64,000 bases of DNA from Arthrobacter sp. MYb213 (GCF_002979915.1 NZ_PCQA01000007.1:124001-188000); one strand, 5' to 3'; positions 8,801 through 18,635 are shown, numbered from the stretch's first letter. Notes: generated by a model from the letters alone, not told the origin. Program-made: numbers and translations.

Positions 8801-9973
8801 TTAGGCTTCCCGAATTACTGGAACTGCCAACCGGTAAGGTCTAGATGCGATCAGTCCGGGCAGCTTTGCGCGCAATCGTGAAAGTTCCGCCCGTATCGTG
8901 ACGCTAGCGGTGCCTGCCGGCCACAGTTCCTGCAACGAAACGGAACTTACACCTGTTGGGCACGCGGCCAAAAGTTGCACAATCTGCCAATGCTTGGCGC
9001 TGAGACCAATACGCGTTGATCCGCTGGCGCTATGCACAACGGCCTGGTGAATCAGCGAATCATTGAGTTCCAAAGTGATCTCTTCTTGTGCGCGCTGCAA
9101 GAGCCAACCACCCAAAGTACGTTGCACGTCCACGGCACCTACACCAGCAACCCACTGGCGCCCTTCCTCCATTCCGGCGGGGATCGAGATCCTTGCGTCT
9201 ACGTCGTAGCCTCGTGACGTGGCCACTGAACCCTGAGTATCCACTAACAGATATTCGGCTTCTGGCAGTGAAGTCGCTAATTCGAGACGTTGCATCCGCA
9301 ACAGATGCTCGGTGCGTAGAACCGATTGTGCTTCACGCGCCACCGAAGAAACCAGTGCCAAGGAGTGTGGGTGTGCTGTCCGAAATGATCCGGCCAAGGT
9401 CACCGCACCGACAAGAGAAGAGTTTCCTGGATTTATCAGTGGTGCCGAGGTGCATACCCACGAATGTTGTTCTTCACGGGCATGTTCTGGCCCAAAGATT
9501 TGCACTGGTGCCCGCTCAGCCATAGCTGCCCCAATACCGTTGGTTCCCACATCGTTTTCACGCCACCTTGCTCCGGCAACAAATCCGATGCCGTCGCTGC
9601 GTCGGCGAACCATTGATGGGCCAAGTACCCAGAGCACATATCCTTGGCTGTCGGAAATCACGAGTTGATTGCCAGCCTGTGTAGCAAGAGGAAGGAGCCG
9701 ATCTTTAAAAAGATCTACGAGCGAACTCAATTCATCGTTTGCTTCCCTACGCTCTTGCAAGACAACTGCCGCCAAGGGAACAATGTCATTGATCTGCGCG
9801 CCAGCCCGTCCCCAGGAACGTGCGACTACCGGACGAACTACTGAGGGAATCTGTGTTCCTTCTGCCCACCGCTGATGCAAGGCTTTAAGACCTCTCGCCT
9901 TGACCATAGGATCTTCACCGGCGGTTAGCGCTGCTTGATATGTCGCTTCGGATTGGCGGCGGTTCACAGTCAT
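8801..9973 (-). CDS. GAF-domain transcriptional regulator (AcoR-like, no AAA domain)
   Basis: 390 residues. The N-terminal half holds a GAF-type ligand-binding domain (ISDSQGYVLWVLGPSMVRRR, GARWRENDVGTNGIGAAMAE, then HSWVCTSAPL), as in AcoR-type activators, but there is no sigma-54 AAA+ module. Instead the C-terminus (about 320-390) looks like a winged helix, containing GLSAKHWQIVQLLAACPTGV and SVTIRAELSRLRAKLP. This arrangement is common in actinobacteria next to oxidoreductase genes. It probably senses a small aromatic or alcohol-type molecule and regulates the downstream flavoprotein; the effector is not known. Confidence 0.8.
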   Translation of the reverse strand: MTVNRRQSEATYQAALTAGEDPMVKARGLKALHQRWAEGTQIPSVVRPVVARSWGRAGAQINDIVPLAAVVLQERREANDELSSLVDLFKDRLLPLATQAGNQLVISDSQGYVLWVLGPSMVRRRSDGIGFVAGARWRENDVGTNGIGAAMAERAPVQIFGPEHAREEQHSWVCTSAPLINPGNSSLVGAVTLAGSFRTAHPHSLALVSSVAREAQSVLRTEHLLRMQRLELATSLPEAEYLLVDTQGSVATSRGYDVDARISIPAGMEEGRQWVAGVGAVDVQRTLGGWLLQRAQEEITLELNDSLIHQAVVHSASGSTRIGLSAKHWQIVQLLAACPTGVSSVSLQELWPAGTASVTIRAELSRLRAKLPGLIASRPYRLAVPVIREA

Positions 9974-10091
9974 TAATTGAGAATGTCACGCAACCCAATG
10001 GAAGAGAAGGATTTTCTCTAAATTACGTTCTGTAGCCCGCATTTTGTTTGGCAACCGGTGCTGTCAGCTATCTGTTTAGCTCTTCAGAGAG

Positions 10092-10133
10092 CAAAAATGC
10101 CGCCTGAACCCTTCAGCGGGCACAAACGGCATT
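10092..10133 (-). terminator. rho-independent terminator of the lipoprotein array
   Basis: Outer stem 10096-10102 with 10127-10133 plus inner pairing; on the minus strand it is followed by TTTTT. It lies 18 bases past the stop of the last lipoprotein gene. Confidence 0.7.
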
Positions 10134-10150
10134 CATGTAGAACTTTGTTG

Positions 10151-10885
10151 CTACTGAGTCTTATTCAGCTCGGCAACAGCGACATTCAATTCTTTGGTTA
10201 GTTCATCTAGCTTGGTTTTCTCGTCGTCAACCTCGCCAGAGTAGGCAACAGATACCATGTTCGGGCCAACGAAGCCCTGTAGCGAGAGGCTGCCCATAGG
10301 AACTTCCTTGCCGTCCATGGAAATATTCGACTTGGTGGCGACAGTCAGGTCTGCATCCGAAGTAGCGTCCAGGATTTCGGCTGAGGCGTTCAGCTTCATG
10401 CCCTGCATCTCCATGGAGAACTTATCGCACCCCTGAAGATCCTTAGTTTCCGCGGCCTTCTTGGCCGTCGCCAACTTCGCGTCGTCCTCGTAGGATGCAA
10501 CGCTGTAGCTAGTTGATTCGCCAGGCTTTTCGCCGGCAACGATGCCCGTGGCCATGTTAATGCCCGTGATATCTAGAGAACTCTGCTGAACAACTAGATC
10601 GGCACATTCAGCTGGTTCGATCTTCATGCTCTCGACCATCTTTTTGGCCTGGGGCAGAGATTCAGCGATCGCGGCGCTATCGATAACCTGTGCGCCGGAT
10701 TTGTCAGCCACAAGCTTTTCGACAATCGTCTTGACTGCAGCTGCGTCCAAAGGTTCCGCTGCTACGGCTACCTGAGTAGGCTGCGCATCCCCCGAGGCTG
10801 CAGGAGCATCCGTACCCGCATCGGAACAACCCGTTAGAGCGAGCGCGCCGGCAAGTGGAAGTAACCACAATGAGCGTTTTTTCAT
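10151..10885 (-). CDS. secreted lipoprotein, tandem family member 1
   Basis: 244 residues with a clear lipoprotein signal: MKKRSLWLLPLAGALALTGC, lipidated cysteine at residue 20, then a low-complexity Ala/Asp/Thr linker to about 45. The globular part has a helix and VIDSAAIAESLPQAKKMVE, C94 in PAEC, and C153 in LQGCDKFSM, likely a disulfide on the outer face of the membrane. It is strongly alike the next gene upstream (positions 11180-11914) and more distantly the third (11987-12688). The layout recalls extracellular sensor domains of the PknH_C type, but that is a guess. Ribosome binding site GTGAGGA is eight bases before the ATG. Confidence 0.8.
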   Translation of the reverse strand: MKKRSLWLLPLAGALALTGCSDAGTDAPAASGDAQPTQVAVAAEPLDAAAVKTIVEKLVADKSGAQVIDSAAIAESLPQAKKMVESMKIEPAECADLVVQQSSLDITGINMATGIVAGEKPGESTSYSVASYEDDAKLATAKKAAETKDLQGCDKFSMEMQGMKLNASAEILDATSDADLTVATKSNISMDGKEVPMGSLSLQGFVGPNMVSVAYSGEVDDEKTKLDELTKELNVAVAELNKTQ

Positions 10886-10962
10886 GATTCAATCCTCACG
10901 TCGAGTAGCTGTCAGTTCCACTGTATTTGAATATTGGTTAGAAATAAAAGACATTCGGGGGT

Positions 10963-11109
10963 TTATTGCACCAATTTGATTTCGTCAAACGCTTCACCTC
11001 GCTGGTCGCGACAACTCTTCACGCAAACAGACGCTTGAAGCTCCCTGAGAAACCCGAAAGTACACACAGCGCAAGCAAGAGTAAGCCAAATAAATTTCTT
11101 CGCACTCAT
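10963..11109 (-). pseudogene. deletion remnant of a fourth lipoprotein copy (48 codons)
   Basis: Between members 1 and 2 the minus strand has an intact 48-codon frame whose start (MSAKKFIWLTLACAVCTFG) resembles the family signal peptide and whose end (GEAFDEIKLVQ, stop) matches the last residues of member 2 (ADQAFAEIKALQ, stop). The middle about 190 residues, including both conserved cysteines and the LxGC lipobox, are gone. DNA flanking the stop (10930-10965) also matches the flank of member 2 (11142-11180), including TTAGAAATAA. So a duplicate gene lost its core. Whether the mini-ORF is expressed is unknown. Confidence 0.65.
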
Positions 11110-11179
11110 AACGTCTAACGAGATACAGACTCAAGTTCACTATTTGGACATAGCTTAGAAATAACAGAGGACTTCGTAT

Positions 11180-11914
11180 TTACTGCAGTGCTTTGATTTC
11201 CGCAAATGCTTGATCCGCTAGTTGCATTGCGTCACCGGCTAATAATGGCGCTTCTACAGTACCGCTAGAAAAAGTCACCAGTACGAAGTTGTTTCCATCA
11301 AGGGCTTGAACCGCGACGGAATTCAAGTGCTGATCTGCCCCGACTTTCATCTGCGTAGCCATCGTTAGCGACTGATTCGCAGTGGAATCAAGCTTCAGGA
11401 TCTGCCTATCCGCACTGACATCCTGCCCAGAAACACTCACCGTAATGGTTTCGCAGCCATCTATGTTTGGCAGCTTTAAGGCCTCTGAGATCTTGGTGCG
11501 CGTCGCGTCATCGGTGATCGAGAAAATCTGGATTACTTTCCCCGTAGCGTCACCCTGGACTGTGGCTGAAGCCGCAACAGTCCCCGTCAGGTCGGTGACG
11601 CTATATTTTTCCTGCTCGTCGGCGCATTTCTCGGGTTTGATTCCACTGGCACCAGACATGTTCTTAGCCTGTTCCAACTGGGGTTTCATCACTTCGTTAT
11701 CCAAGATCTGGGCTGAAGAGTCATCCCCCACCAGCTTAGTGACCACGTCCTTAACCTGATCTGCTGACAGCGTCTTACCTGACGTCGGCTCTTGTTGCTG
11801 CGATGGCTGCGAGCTCGGTGCGGAGGATGCTACATCGTCACCACCGCTTGAGGAACAACCGCTTAGAGCAAGCATCGCGGCCAGAGGAAGTATCCATAGG
11901 GAACGTTTAGTCAT
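11180..11914 (-). CDS. secreted lipoprotein, tandem family member 2
   Basis: 244 residues. The signal MTKRSLWILPLAAMLALSGC is almost that of member 1, with lipidated C20, then a Ser/Gln-rich linker to about 45. The same core follows: SADQVKDVVTKLVG, SAQILDNEVMKPQLEQAK, C97 in KPEKCADE and C154 in IDGCETITVSV, and the tail ADQAFAEIKALQ. The ribosome binding site AAGGA precedes the ATG by seven bases. A stand-alone cell-surface protein of unknown function. The spacer to member 1 contains a deleted copy, so the array has grown by duplication. Confidence 0.8.
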   Translation of the reverse strand: MTKRSLWILPLAAMLALSGCSSSGGDDVASSAPSSQPSQQQEPTSGKTLSADQVKDVVTKLVGDDSSAQILDNEVMKPQLEQAKNMSGASGIKPEKCADEQEKYSVTDLTGTVAASATVQGDATGKVIQIFSITDDATRTKISEALKLPNIDGCETITVSVSGQDVSADRQILKLDSTANQSLTMATQMKVGADQHLNSVAVQALDGNNFVLVTFSSGTVEAPLLAGDAMQLADQAFAEIKALQ

Positions 11915-11986
11915 GGGTCATCCTTAGAATGTGCCACGGTCTATCGCCGGGCTGTAAGTAAAAGTTTTTATGAAGCCAACAAAGAG

Positions 11987-12688
11987 CTATTTGAGTTCGT
12001 CAAATAACGCGTCGATACGTTCTGCGCCATATTGAAGTTGTTCTTGAGTTTTTTTCGCCGAGGTTTCCTGCTGAAAACCAATCATGACGTTGCCACGAGC
12101 GGCACGGATTACCAGCTGCTGCTTCGTCGTTGATCCGTCACTGCTGGTCACCACATATGCGTCGTTTAGCTCGGCTTTGGTCTTCAAAGACTGTTTCGCC
12201 AAATGATAAGCACGTGTTTTTCCATCAATGGTCACCGAGTATCTAGCGCATTCACCACTAGCTTTCGCTTCGCTTTCCCACTGATTTTTTAATGCTTGGA
12301 CATCCTGATAGACGGCGACCGTCAGATACCGGTCCTCAAACTGCACCGCTGCCATTTTTGATTTTGCTAGCTGTTCGGTGACCGGGGCGGCAAAGGTGAC
12401 ACCGCACTTACTCGGCGAAACGCTCAACCCCTCGATCCATGCTTGGGCTTCTGGGATGCTCTTTCGTAATTTCGCATCCGAAATGACCTTGGCCTTCGAA
12501 TCGACTTTGACGAATTCTTGCAACTGACTTTCAAGTTGGTCTGCATTGATTTGCAACGCGGTGCCCGAAGTTTCTTCGCTCGGCTCAGCCGGTGTGCTGC
12601 ATCCGCTAAGCAATAGACCGGCGAGGCAAAGCCCCGAGGCAAAGTAGAGTTTGGTGCGTCTGGCAAGAGCCACAGAAATTCCCGTCAC
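11987..12688 (-). CDS. secreted lipoprotein, divergent tandem family member 3
   Basis: Up to 233 residues; the start is a GTG at 12688 or, with a better binding site (GGGA six bases ahead), a GTG at 12673. Signal ends LAGLLLSGC with lipidated C30. Although the signal differs from members 1 and 2, the core matches: AKVISDAKLRKSIPEAQAWIE aligned with AQVIDSAAIAESLPQAKKMVE of member 1, C95 in SPSKC and C147 in SGECARYSVTI. The two cysteines are 52 apart here against 59 and 57 in the others. Likely oldest member of the array. Function unknown. Confidence 0.78.
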   Translation of the reverse strand: MTGISVALARRTKLYFASGLCLAGLLLSGCSTPAEPSEETSGTALQINADQLESQLQEFVKVDSKAKVISDAKLRKSIPEAQAWIEGLSVSPSKCGVTFAAPVTEQLAKSKMAAVQFEDRYLTVAVYQDVQALKNQWESEAKASGECARYSVTIDGKTRAYHLAKQSLKTKAELNDAYVVTSSDGSTTKQQLVIRAARGNVMIGFQQETSAKKTQEQLQYGAERIDALFDELK

Positions 12689-12776
12689 GATAGTTACTGT
12701 CCTCGAGTCTAGAAGACGGGAGCCTGCTCATCGTGGATTGTGACCATAGAAGGTGACAGAAAGCCGTGGTTAGGGG

Positions 12777-13664
12777 CTAGAAGAGGATAGTTGCAAAAGT
12801 TCCAACCTGCTCAAAACCAACGCGTTCGTAAGACCTGATAGCAGGTTGATTGAAGTCGTTGACGTAGAGACTGACAGTTGGGGCGAATCGCAGGGCGTAA
12901 GCAACCGTGGCTGCCATATATCCAGTGGACAGGCCCTGACCGCGATATCGGGGGCTGATCCACACTCCTTGGATCTGCACTGCAGCCGTGGTGACCGTGC
13001 CAAGATCCGCTTTGAAGATGATCTCACCGTATTCATCGGTGTCGATGAGAGTATGGCGTTCACGAATCAACTGGCGTACCCGGCTACGGTAGTACCCTCC
13101 GCCATTTTCTAACGGAGAATATCCGAGCTCCTCTTCAAACATGGCAGCGCTGGCCGGTAAGACGAGGTCAAAGTCCTGCAAGGTAGCCACACGCAGTGAG
13201 CGTATCGCCACCGCTTCAGAGCGACGGCGGATACTCATCATTGGTTGATTTTCTCGTACGTCAAAAAAAACTTGCGGTCCGGTGGCGAGAACTTCACGCA
13301 TGGCCAAGACGGTTTGTGCTGGTCCGAAAACCGAAGCGAAGCGTTGTCTGGTGTCTAACGCGTATTGGGCGTAGGCACGAGCATGTTCATCGCTCATGGC
13401 CGTCGGCGCAATATTTGCACCCACCCAGCAGGCTGATTCCAACCCGTCCTCGCCGTTGATTCCCAGCAGGTGTGCGAACCCATCTGGGACGGCAGAACGG
13501 TGCAGGGCAAGCTGAGAACGGGTAAAGATATTAGCGACGGGGTCTTGATCAAGCAATGCGAGTAGGGCCGCAGTGTCCCTGCGGCCCAAGACTCGGACTT
13601 CCCCTGGTGGGCTCTGTCTAGCTGACGGAGACCACGGGAGAACCCGAGGTAGGATTCTCGTCAT
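12777..13664 (-). CDS. GNAT N-acetyltransferase (DUF4081 + GNAT)
   Basis: Up to 295 residues. The N-terminal half ([30 protein letters not shown]) is the DUF4081-type region, and the C-terminal half is a GNAT fold with the acetyl-CoA loop [19 protein letters not shown] and the late [22 protein letters not shown]. It is the gene that follows ispG in many actinobacteria. The ATG at 13664 overlaps the end of ispG by 47 bases; a TTG near residue 28 behind AGGGGAA is an alternative. Substrate unknown. Confidence 0.82.
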   Translation of the reverse strand: MTRILPRVLPWSPSARQSPPGEVRVLGRRDTAALLALLDQDPVANIFTRSQLALHRSAVPDGFAHLLGINGEDGLESACWVGANIAPTAMSDEHARAYAQYALDTRQRFASVFGPAQTVLAMREVLATGPQVFFDVRENQPMMSIRRRSEAVAIRSLRVATLQDFDLVLPASAAMFEEELGYSPLENGGGYYRSRVRQLIRERHTLIDTDEYGEIIFKADLGTVTTAAVQIQGVWISPRYRGQGLSTGYMAATVAYALRFAPTVSLYVNDFNQPAIRSYERVGFEQVGTFATILF

Positions 13665-14784
13665 TGTCCAGATCCATTTGTTCAGCTAAACGATTAGCTT
13701 CTTCAATGAGTGTCTCGACGATCTGGTCTTCAGGCACGGTCTTGATGACCTCTCCCTTGACGAAGATCTGTCCCTTACCGTTGCCGGAGGCTACCCCGAG
13801 GTCAGCGTCACGAGCCTCGCCCGGACCGTTGACAACACAACCCATCACCGCAACGCGCAGTGGAGCCTTCATGCCTTCTAGGCCAGCGGTGACCTTTTCA
13901 GCCAAGGTGTAAACATCTACCTGAGCACGACCACACGATGGGCAAGAAACAATGTCGAGCTTACGCGGGCGCAAGTTCAACGATTCAAGAATTTGGTTGC
14001 CTACCTTGACCTCTTCGACTGGAGGAGCCGAAAGCGAGACACGAATGGTGTCTCCAATGCCACGCGAGAGCAAGGAACCGAAGGCCACAGAGGACTTGAT
14101 AGTTCCCTGGAAGGTAGGTCCAGCTTCGGTCACACCTAGGTGCAATGGCCAATCTCCAGATTCGGCCAAAAGCTCGTAGGCACGAACCATGATGACCGGG
14201 TCGCTGTGCTTGACCGAAATCTTAAAGTCGTGGAACCCATGCTCTTCAAAGAGGGAAGCTTCCCAAATGGCTGATTCAACCAATGCTTCTGGGGTCGCTT
14301 TGCCATACTTTTTCAGAAGTTTCGGGTGTAGCGATCCACCGTTGACACCGATACGGATCGACGTACCGTGATCTTTCGCAGCAGCTGCGATTTCTTTGAC
14401 CTGGTCATCAAACTTGCGAATGTTGCCTGGGTTTACACGAACAGCGCCGCAGCCGGCTTCGATCGCAGCAAAAACATACTTCGGCTGGAAGTGGATGTCT
14501 GCAATAACCGGGATCTGCGATTTCATCGCAATAATCGGCAACGCCTCGGCATCTTTATCGGTCGGGCATGCGACACGCACGATATCGCAACCGGCGGCCG
14601 TCACCTCGGCGATCTGCTGCAAGGTTGCGTTGATGTCATAAGTCTTGGTGGTGGTCATCGTCTGTACGCTGATTGGCGAGTTCGAACCGATGCCCACACT
14701 GCCGACATTAAACTGACGAGTCTTACGACGTGGAGTAATTACCGGCGGTGGTGCCGCCGGCATGCCGAGTTTGACCGAAGTCAA
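13618..14784 (-). CDS. ispG: 4-hydroxy-3-methylbut-2-en-1-yl diphosphate synthase
   Basis: 388 residues. Penultimate step of the MEP isoprenoid pathway: reductive ring opening of MEcPP to HMBPP by a [4Fe-4S] enzyme. Visible are the start [22 protein letters not shown], the TIM-barrel motifs [18 protein letters not shown] and [10 protein letters not shown], and the cluster ligands in CPSCGR and in [10 protein letters not shown]. It lies with dxr and the site-2 protease in a conserved neighbourhood, although a FMN reductase gene and a YciI gene separate it from them here. Confidence 0.97.
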   Translation of the reverse strand: MTSVKLGMPAAPPPVITPRRKTRQFNVGSVGIGSNSPISVQTMTTTKTYDINATLQQIAEVTAAGCDIVRVACPTDKDAEALPIIAMKSQIPVIADIHFQPKYVFAAIEAGCGAVRVNPGNIRKFDDQVKEIAAAAKDHGTSIRIGVNGGSLHPKLLKKYGKATPEALVESAIWEASLFEEHGFHDFKISVKHSDPVIMVRAYELLAESGDWPLHLGVTEAGPTFQGTIKSSVAFGSLLSRGIGDTIRVSLSAPPVEEVKVGNQILESLNLRPRKLDIVSCPSCGRAQVDVYTLAEKVTAGLEGMKAPLRVAVMGCVVNGPGEARDADLGVASGNGKGQIFVKGEVIKTVPEDQIVETLIEEANRLAEQMDLDNDENPTSGSPVVSVS

Positions 14785-14857
14785 TGGATGCCTCCGAAGT
14801 GATTGTAGGTTTTTCTATACCAAGTATCGCACCGTCTGGCGTGCTAGTGGTAAGGAT

Positions 14858-14894
14858 GCGAGAAAAGCCACGACGAGGCCGTGGCTTTTCTCGC
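14858..14894 (-). terminator. terminator after the FMN reductase gene
   Basis: Perfect 15-bp stem (14858-14872 with 14880-14894) rich in AAAA/TTTT within the stem, 17 bases beyond the stop of the FMN reductase gene and upstream of ispG. It should isolate ispG from the gene before it. Confidence 0.75.
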
Positions 14895-14911
14895 AAATTC
14901 ACGGATAAAAC

Positions 14912-15466
14912 TTAGTTAGCTTCGGCTACCGTGCGAATGTTTGCCAGTACTTCGGCGACCTGTCCAACAACCTCGGCGTCATCCTTCGGGTGAAGCTCAG
15001 CGAAACGAACAACAGAATTAGGGATAGAAAGCTTCACGTCTTCCAAAACGTTAGCTCCGGCGATGGTCAGTGCCTTGCGGGCCTCATCCTGGGCCCATAC
15101 GCCACCGTACTGACCGAAAGCGGTACCAATGACCACAGATGGCTTGTCCTTCACAGCACCAGTACCGAATGGACGTGACAGCCAATCGATGGCGTTCTTG
15201 AGTACCGCTGGCATGGTGCCGTTGTATTCAGGGGAAATCAGCAAGAGCGCGTCTGCTTCACCGGCTGCATCGCGAAGCGCCTGAGCAGCTGCTGGCACAG
15301 CACCTTCAACATCGTGGTCTTCGTTGTAAAACGGAAGGCTGTCAAGGCCCGAGTAAACGCTGACTTCAACGCCTTCTGGTGAGTTCAATGCGGTTGCTTC
15401 AGCGAGCTGCTGGTTTGTTGAACCTGCACGAAGGGAACCGACCAGGGTAAGGACCTTAGTAGCCAT
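14912..15466 (-). CDS. NADPH-dependent FMN reductase family protein
   Basis: 184 residues with a flavodoxin-like fold: LTLVGSLRAGSTNQQLAEA (phosphate loop for FMN), LLISPEYNGTMPAVLKNAIDWLSRP, the classical FMN-reductase/azoreductase signature, and GTAFGQYGGVWAQDEARKAL. Probably a cytoplasmic quinone, azo-dye or chromate type reductase; the physiological electron acceptor is unknown. AGGAGC precedes the ATG by eight bases. It stands alone between two terminators. Confidence 0.88.
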   Translation of the reverse strand: MATKVLTLVGSLRAGSTNQQLAEATALNSPEGVEVSVYSGLDSLPFYNEDHDVEGAVPAAAQALRDAAGEADALLLISPEYNGTMPAVLKNAIDWLSRPFGTGAVKDKPSVVIGTAFGQYGGVWAQDEARKALTIAGANVLEDVKLSIPNSVVRFAELHPKDDAEVVGQVAEVLANIRTVAEAN

Positions 15467-15633
15467 ATTGTGTTGCTCCTATTTAGCGAATCGAAAAGTA
15501 AATAAAGCTGACGCTTCATCTACTCCAACGAGCACTTCCCCAATTCAATTCCGAAGTCTTACGTGACTTGAAGCACTAGGCCGACTAGATCGGCACCGGC
15601 ATTGCTTGCACGGCGCGGCAAATTTTCCAAAGA

Positions 15634-15670
15634 AAAAACCCAACGTTGCAGAAGCAAACGTTGGGTTTTT
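15634..15670. terminator. bidirectional terminator-like hairpin after yciI-like gene
   Basis: Perfect 14-bp stem (15634-15647 with 15657-15670) with A-run on one side and T-run on the other, 15 bases past the stop of the minus-strand YciI gene, so it works as its terminator. Confidence 0.8.
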
Positions 15671-15684
15671 GCCACAAACTTGGG

Positions 15685-15984
15685 TTAGGGAGCGAATTCG
15701 GAGAGTAAACCAATAACCGGGTTCCATTCGGTGATGGTGGTCTTTGCCAGGCCACCGACCTTGTTGAACGGATCAAGGGCTAGTACTTCTTTTAGCGCCG
15801 CTTCGTTCGCGGCGGCAAATATCAGCAACGCACCGTCAAGTACCGGGGTGGGACCAGAGGCCAGCAGTCGAACGTTGACCTCCTCCAAATACTCAGTGAG
15901 GAAAGCGCGGTGGGCCGGACGGTGCTCGTTGCGCAGTTCCGTAGAGTCCTGTGCATACTCGTATTCAACAGCAAAAACAGTCAT
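15685..15984 (-). CDS. YciI family protein
   Basis: 99 residues with the ferredoxin-like YciI pattern: hydrophobic first strand FAVEYEY, RPAHRAFLTEYLEEVNVRLLASGP with the conserved histidine (H24), then LIFAAANEAALKEVLALDPFNKVGG and the final strand. Members are small dimeric proteins of unclear, possibly dehydrochlorinase-like or dyad-active-site function. The site-2 protease gene ends 25 bases upstream, so it may be co-transcribed with dxr and rip. Confidence 0.85.
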   Translation of the reverse strand: MTVFAVEYEYAQDSTELRNEHRPAHRAFLTEYLEEVNVRLLASGPTPVLDGALLIFAAANEAALKEVLALDPFNKVGGLAKTTITEWNPVIGLLSEFAP

Positions 15985-16008
15985 GGCTACAGCTTATTTC
16001 CTTCAGTG

Positions 16009-17355
16009 CTAGAAGATGCTTATTGGCTTGAAAATGTCCGCGTATATTAAGAGACCGCCCATCAGCAACATCGCGGCAGCCACCACGTAGGTCATCGGCA
16101 ACAATTTAATGGTGTCGACCGGCGCCACGTTTTTGCGGCCGAAGATGCGTGCTACGGTTCGCTTCACACCCTCATATAAGGCACCAATCACATGCCCACC
16201 ATCTAGTGGTAACAGCGGAATTAAGTTAAACGCGAACAACGCGAGGTTTAATCCGCCAGCGAGGGAAAGCAACGAAGCAATCTTGTCCCCCATCGCGATT
16301 CCTTCGTGAGCATTGATTTCACCGGCGATACGGCCCACACCCACAATAGAAACCGGACCGTTTGGGTCTCGTTCTTCCGTACCAAAGGCAGCCTGCGCAA
16401 CATCAACCATGCGTTGCGGTAGATGCAAAATAACGTTGCCAATCGTCAGCAACTGGTCTCCCACCACGCTAGGTACTTCGGTAACTGGCTGAGCTATATT
16501 CTCAACCTGCGAGCTCATTCCCACGAAGCCTACCTGCGCTGTTTTCATGGTGCCATTTTCATCAGTGACCGGGTAACCCTGGTCATCTAGCACCGGGCGT
16601 TCGGTCAAATGTGGCTTGAGTGTGGTCTGGTGTTCCGCTCCCCCGCGGGTATAAGTCAGGCTGATGCTCTGACCAGGATGATCGCGAATCACACCGGTGA
16701 GCTCGTACCAAGCGTCGTGAGCCACGGCGGTCCCATTGACGGATGTGATGGTGTCCCCCGGGAGTAAACCAGCGGCATAGGCGGGAGCCTCAGTGTCTTT
16801 AGCCGTGCATTCGGTCGCATCCGCATTTTCGGCGCTTGCAATGCACTGGTATACCTCGGAAACTGTCGTGGTAGTTGTGGGAACACCAAATCCGGTAATC
16901 ACCACACCAATGAGCAAGAATCCTAGCAAGAGGTTTACGAACGGGCCGCCGAGCATAATTATCACGCGCTTGTAAATGGGCAGCTGGTAGAACAGTCGCC
17001 CCTCGTCGCTGCTTTCGACATTTTCGTTGGCTTGCGAGCGGGCGTCATCCACCATCTGGCCAAAGATCTTGTTAAAGAATCCTGGCTTCTTCTGCTTCCC
17101 GGCTTCAGTGACCGGACGTGGCGGATACATACCCACCATGGAGATGTAGCCACCTAGGGGCAGCGCTTTGAGCCCGTATTCGGTTTCTCCTCGTTTGAAA
17201 GAGAAGATCGTTTTGCCGAACCCAATCATGTATTGCGGAACACGCAATCCAAATTTCTTAGCGGGAATCAGGTGGCCCACCTCGTGCAAAGCAATAGACA
17301 AGGCAATGACAACGACCATGAAGAGCACGCCGCCAAGGAACATTAGTACGTTCAT
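16009..17355 (-). CDS. site-2 intramembrane zinc metalloprotease (M50, RseP/Rip1-like)
   Basis: 448 residues from the ATG at 17355, which overlaps the dxr stop (ATGA) and has GAGGGA as binding site. Catalytic zinc site HEVGH at residues 24-28 in the first membrane helix, a PDZ domain in the middle ([17 protein letters not shown]), and the third ligand in [13 protein letters not shown] near the C-terminus, with a final membrane helix. Such proteases cut anti-sigma factors and other membrane proteins to release stress signals. In actinobacteria it is usually found between dxr and ispG. Confidence 0.94.
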   Translation of the reverse strand: MNVLMFLGGVLFMVVVIALSIALHEVGHLIPAKKFGLRVPQYMIGFGKTIFSFKRGETEYGLKALPLGGYISMVGMYPPRPVTEAGKQKKPGFFNKIFGQMVDDARSQANENVESSDEGRLFYQLPIYKRVIIMLGGPFVNLLLGFLLIGVVITGFGVPTTTTTVSEVYQCIASAENADATECTAKDTEAPAYAAGLLPGDTITSVNGTAVAHDAWYELTGVIRDHPGQSISLTYTRGGAEHQTTLKPHLTERPVLDDQGYPVTDENGTMKTAQVGFVGMSSQVENIAQPVTEVPSVVGDQLLTIGNVILHLPQRMVDVAQAAFGTEERDPNGPVSIVGVGRIAGEINAHEGIAMGDKIASLLSLAGGLNLALFAFNLIPLLPLDGGHVIGALYEGVKRTVARIFGRKNVAPVDTIKLLPMTYVVAAAMLLMGGLLIYADIFKPISIF

Positions 17356-18575
17356 GCTTTTTCCCTCAGCAACGTGGTGGCGTGGGCGCGCGCCCACTGA
17401 TCTGTCTGAAGAACTACTTCAGCCGAAAGCTCCGCGTTCACCGGCGTATAAGCCTCAAGTACCCGTTCAATGGTTTCAACGATATCTGTGAAACGAATCC
17501 GGCCCTCATGGAAGGCATCAACAGCGACCTCATTTGCCGCGTTGTACACAGCCATGTGGGTCCCGGAGGCAGCAGCTGCCTGTTTCGCTAGCTTCACCGC
17601 GGTAAACACCGACTCGTCCAATGGTTCAAAGGTCCAAGAGGACGCGGTGGAAAAATCGCAGGGTTTTGCGGCACCAGCGACGCGGTGTGGCCAATTGATA
17701 CCCAGCGCAATTGCCAGACGCATATCCGGCGGCGAGGCTTGCGCGATCACCGAACCGTCGATGAACTCAACCATAGAATGCACAATAGATTGACGGTGAA
17801 CTAAGGGTTCGATGCGCTCTAGTGGCACATCAAAGAGCAGGTGGGCTTCGATAACTTCCAATGCCTTGTTGACCATGGTCGCCGAATTCGTGGTCACCAT
17901 GCGTCCCATATCCCATGTAGGGTGCGCCAATGCTTGTGCTGGACTCACCTCACGCAATTGTTCATAGCTATATCCGAAGAAGGGGCCACCAGACGCGGTG
18001 ACAATCAATTTGGAAACTTCTTCTGGAGTCCCAGAACGTAGTGCTTGAGCGAGCGCGGAATGTTCAGAGTCGACAGGAGAAATCTGTCCGGGAGCCGCGA
18101 TCTGTTTAACGACTTGTCCGCCGATAATCAGCGACTCTTTATTTGCCAGCGCCAGCAGGTGTCCGGCTTGGAGCGCCGCAATGGTTGGTTCTAACCCAAT
18201 CGCTCCGGTAATACCGTTGAGAACTACGTCGGCTTCGCTGTATCCAGCTATTTGCGTCGCGGCATCGGCGCCACTGAGCAGTTGTGGCGCATAGTCGCTC
18301 ACTCCTGCCTTTCGCGCGGCTGAAGAAATCGCGGTAGCCAGTTCGTCAACATTCTCGACTGCGGCGCCAACCACCTCCGGCCGGAAGGTGACTGCCTGCT
18401 CGGCCAACAGTGTCAGGTTGTAACCGCCACTAAGCGCTGCCACGCTAAATTGTTCTGGCGCATTCTGAATGACGTCTAGACCCTGAGTACCAATTGATCC
18501 GGTAGAACCGATCAGTGTGACACGGCGGGGACCATCCGCAGTTTTAAAAGAAGATTGGGTGCTCACCCAATCCAT
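17352..18575 (-). CDS. dxr: 1-deoxy-D-xylulose 5-phosphate reductoisomerase
   Basis: About 407 residues. Second step of the MEP pathway, converting DXP to MEP with NADPH and a divalent metal. Visible: NADPH site [27 protein letters not shown], metal and substrate motifs [13 protein letters not shown] and [12 protein letters not shown], the loop [21 protein letters not shown]. The frame extends to an ATG at 18611, but no clear ribosome binding site marks any start; ATG 18575 or GTG 18566 suit the usual length better. Stop overlaps the protease start, indicating translational coupling. Confidence 0.95.
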   Translation of the reverse strand: MDWVSTQSSFKTADGPRRVTLIGSTGSIGTQGLDVIQNAPEQFSVAALSGGYNLTLLAEQAVTFRPEVVGAAVENVDELATAISSAARKAGVSDYAPQLLSGADAATQIAGYSEADVVLNGITGAIGLEPTIAALQAGHLLALANKESLIIGGQVVKQIAAPGQISPVDSEHSALAQALRSGTPEEVSKLIVTASGGPFFGYSYEQLREVSPAQALAHPTWDMGRMVTTNSATMVNKALEVIEAHLLFDVPLERIEPLVHRQSIVHSMVEFIDGSVIAQASPPDMRLAIALGINWPHRVAGAAKPCDFSTASSWTFEPLDESVFTAVKLAKQAAAASGTHMAVYNAANEVAVDAFHEGRIRFTDIVETIERVLEAYTPVNAELSAEVVLQTDQWARAHATTLLREKA

Positions 18576-18635
18576 TATGGTCGCTATAACTGTGAGGTCC
18601 CAAAGTGCCATTCCATCAGAGCATCAAAAAACAGT

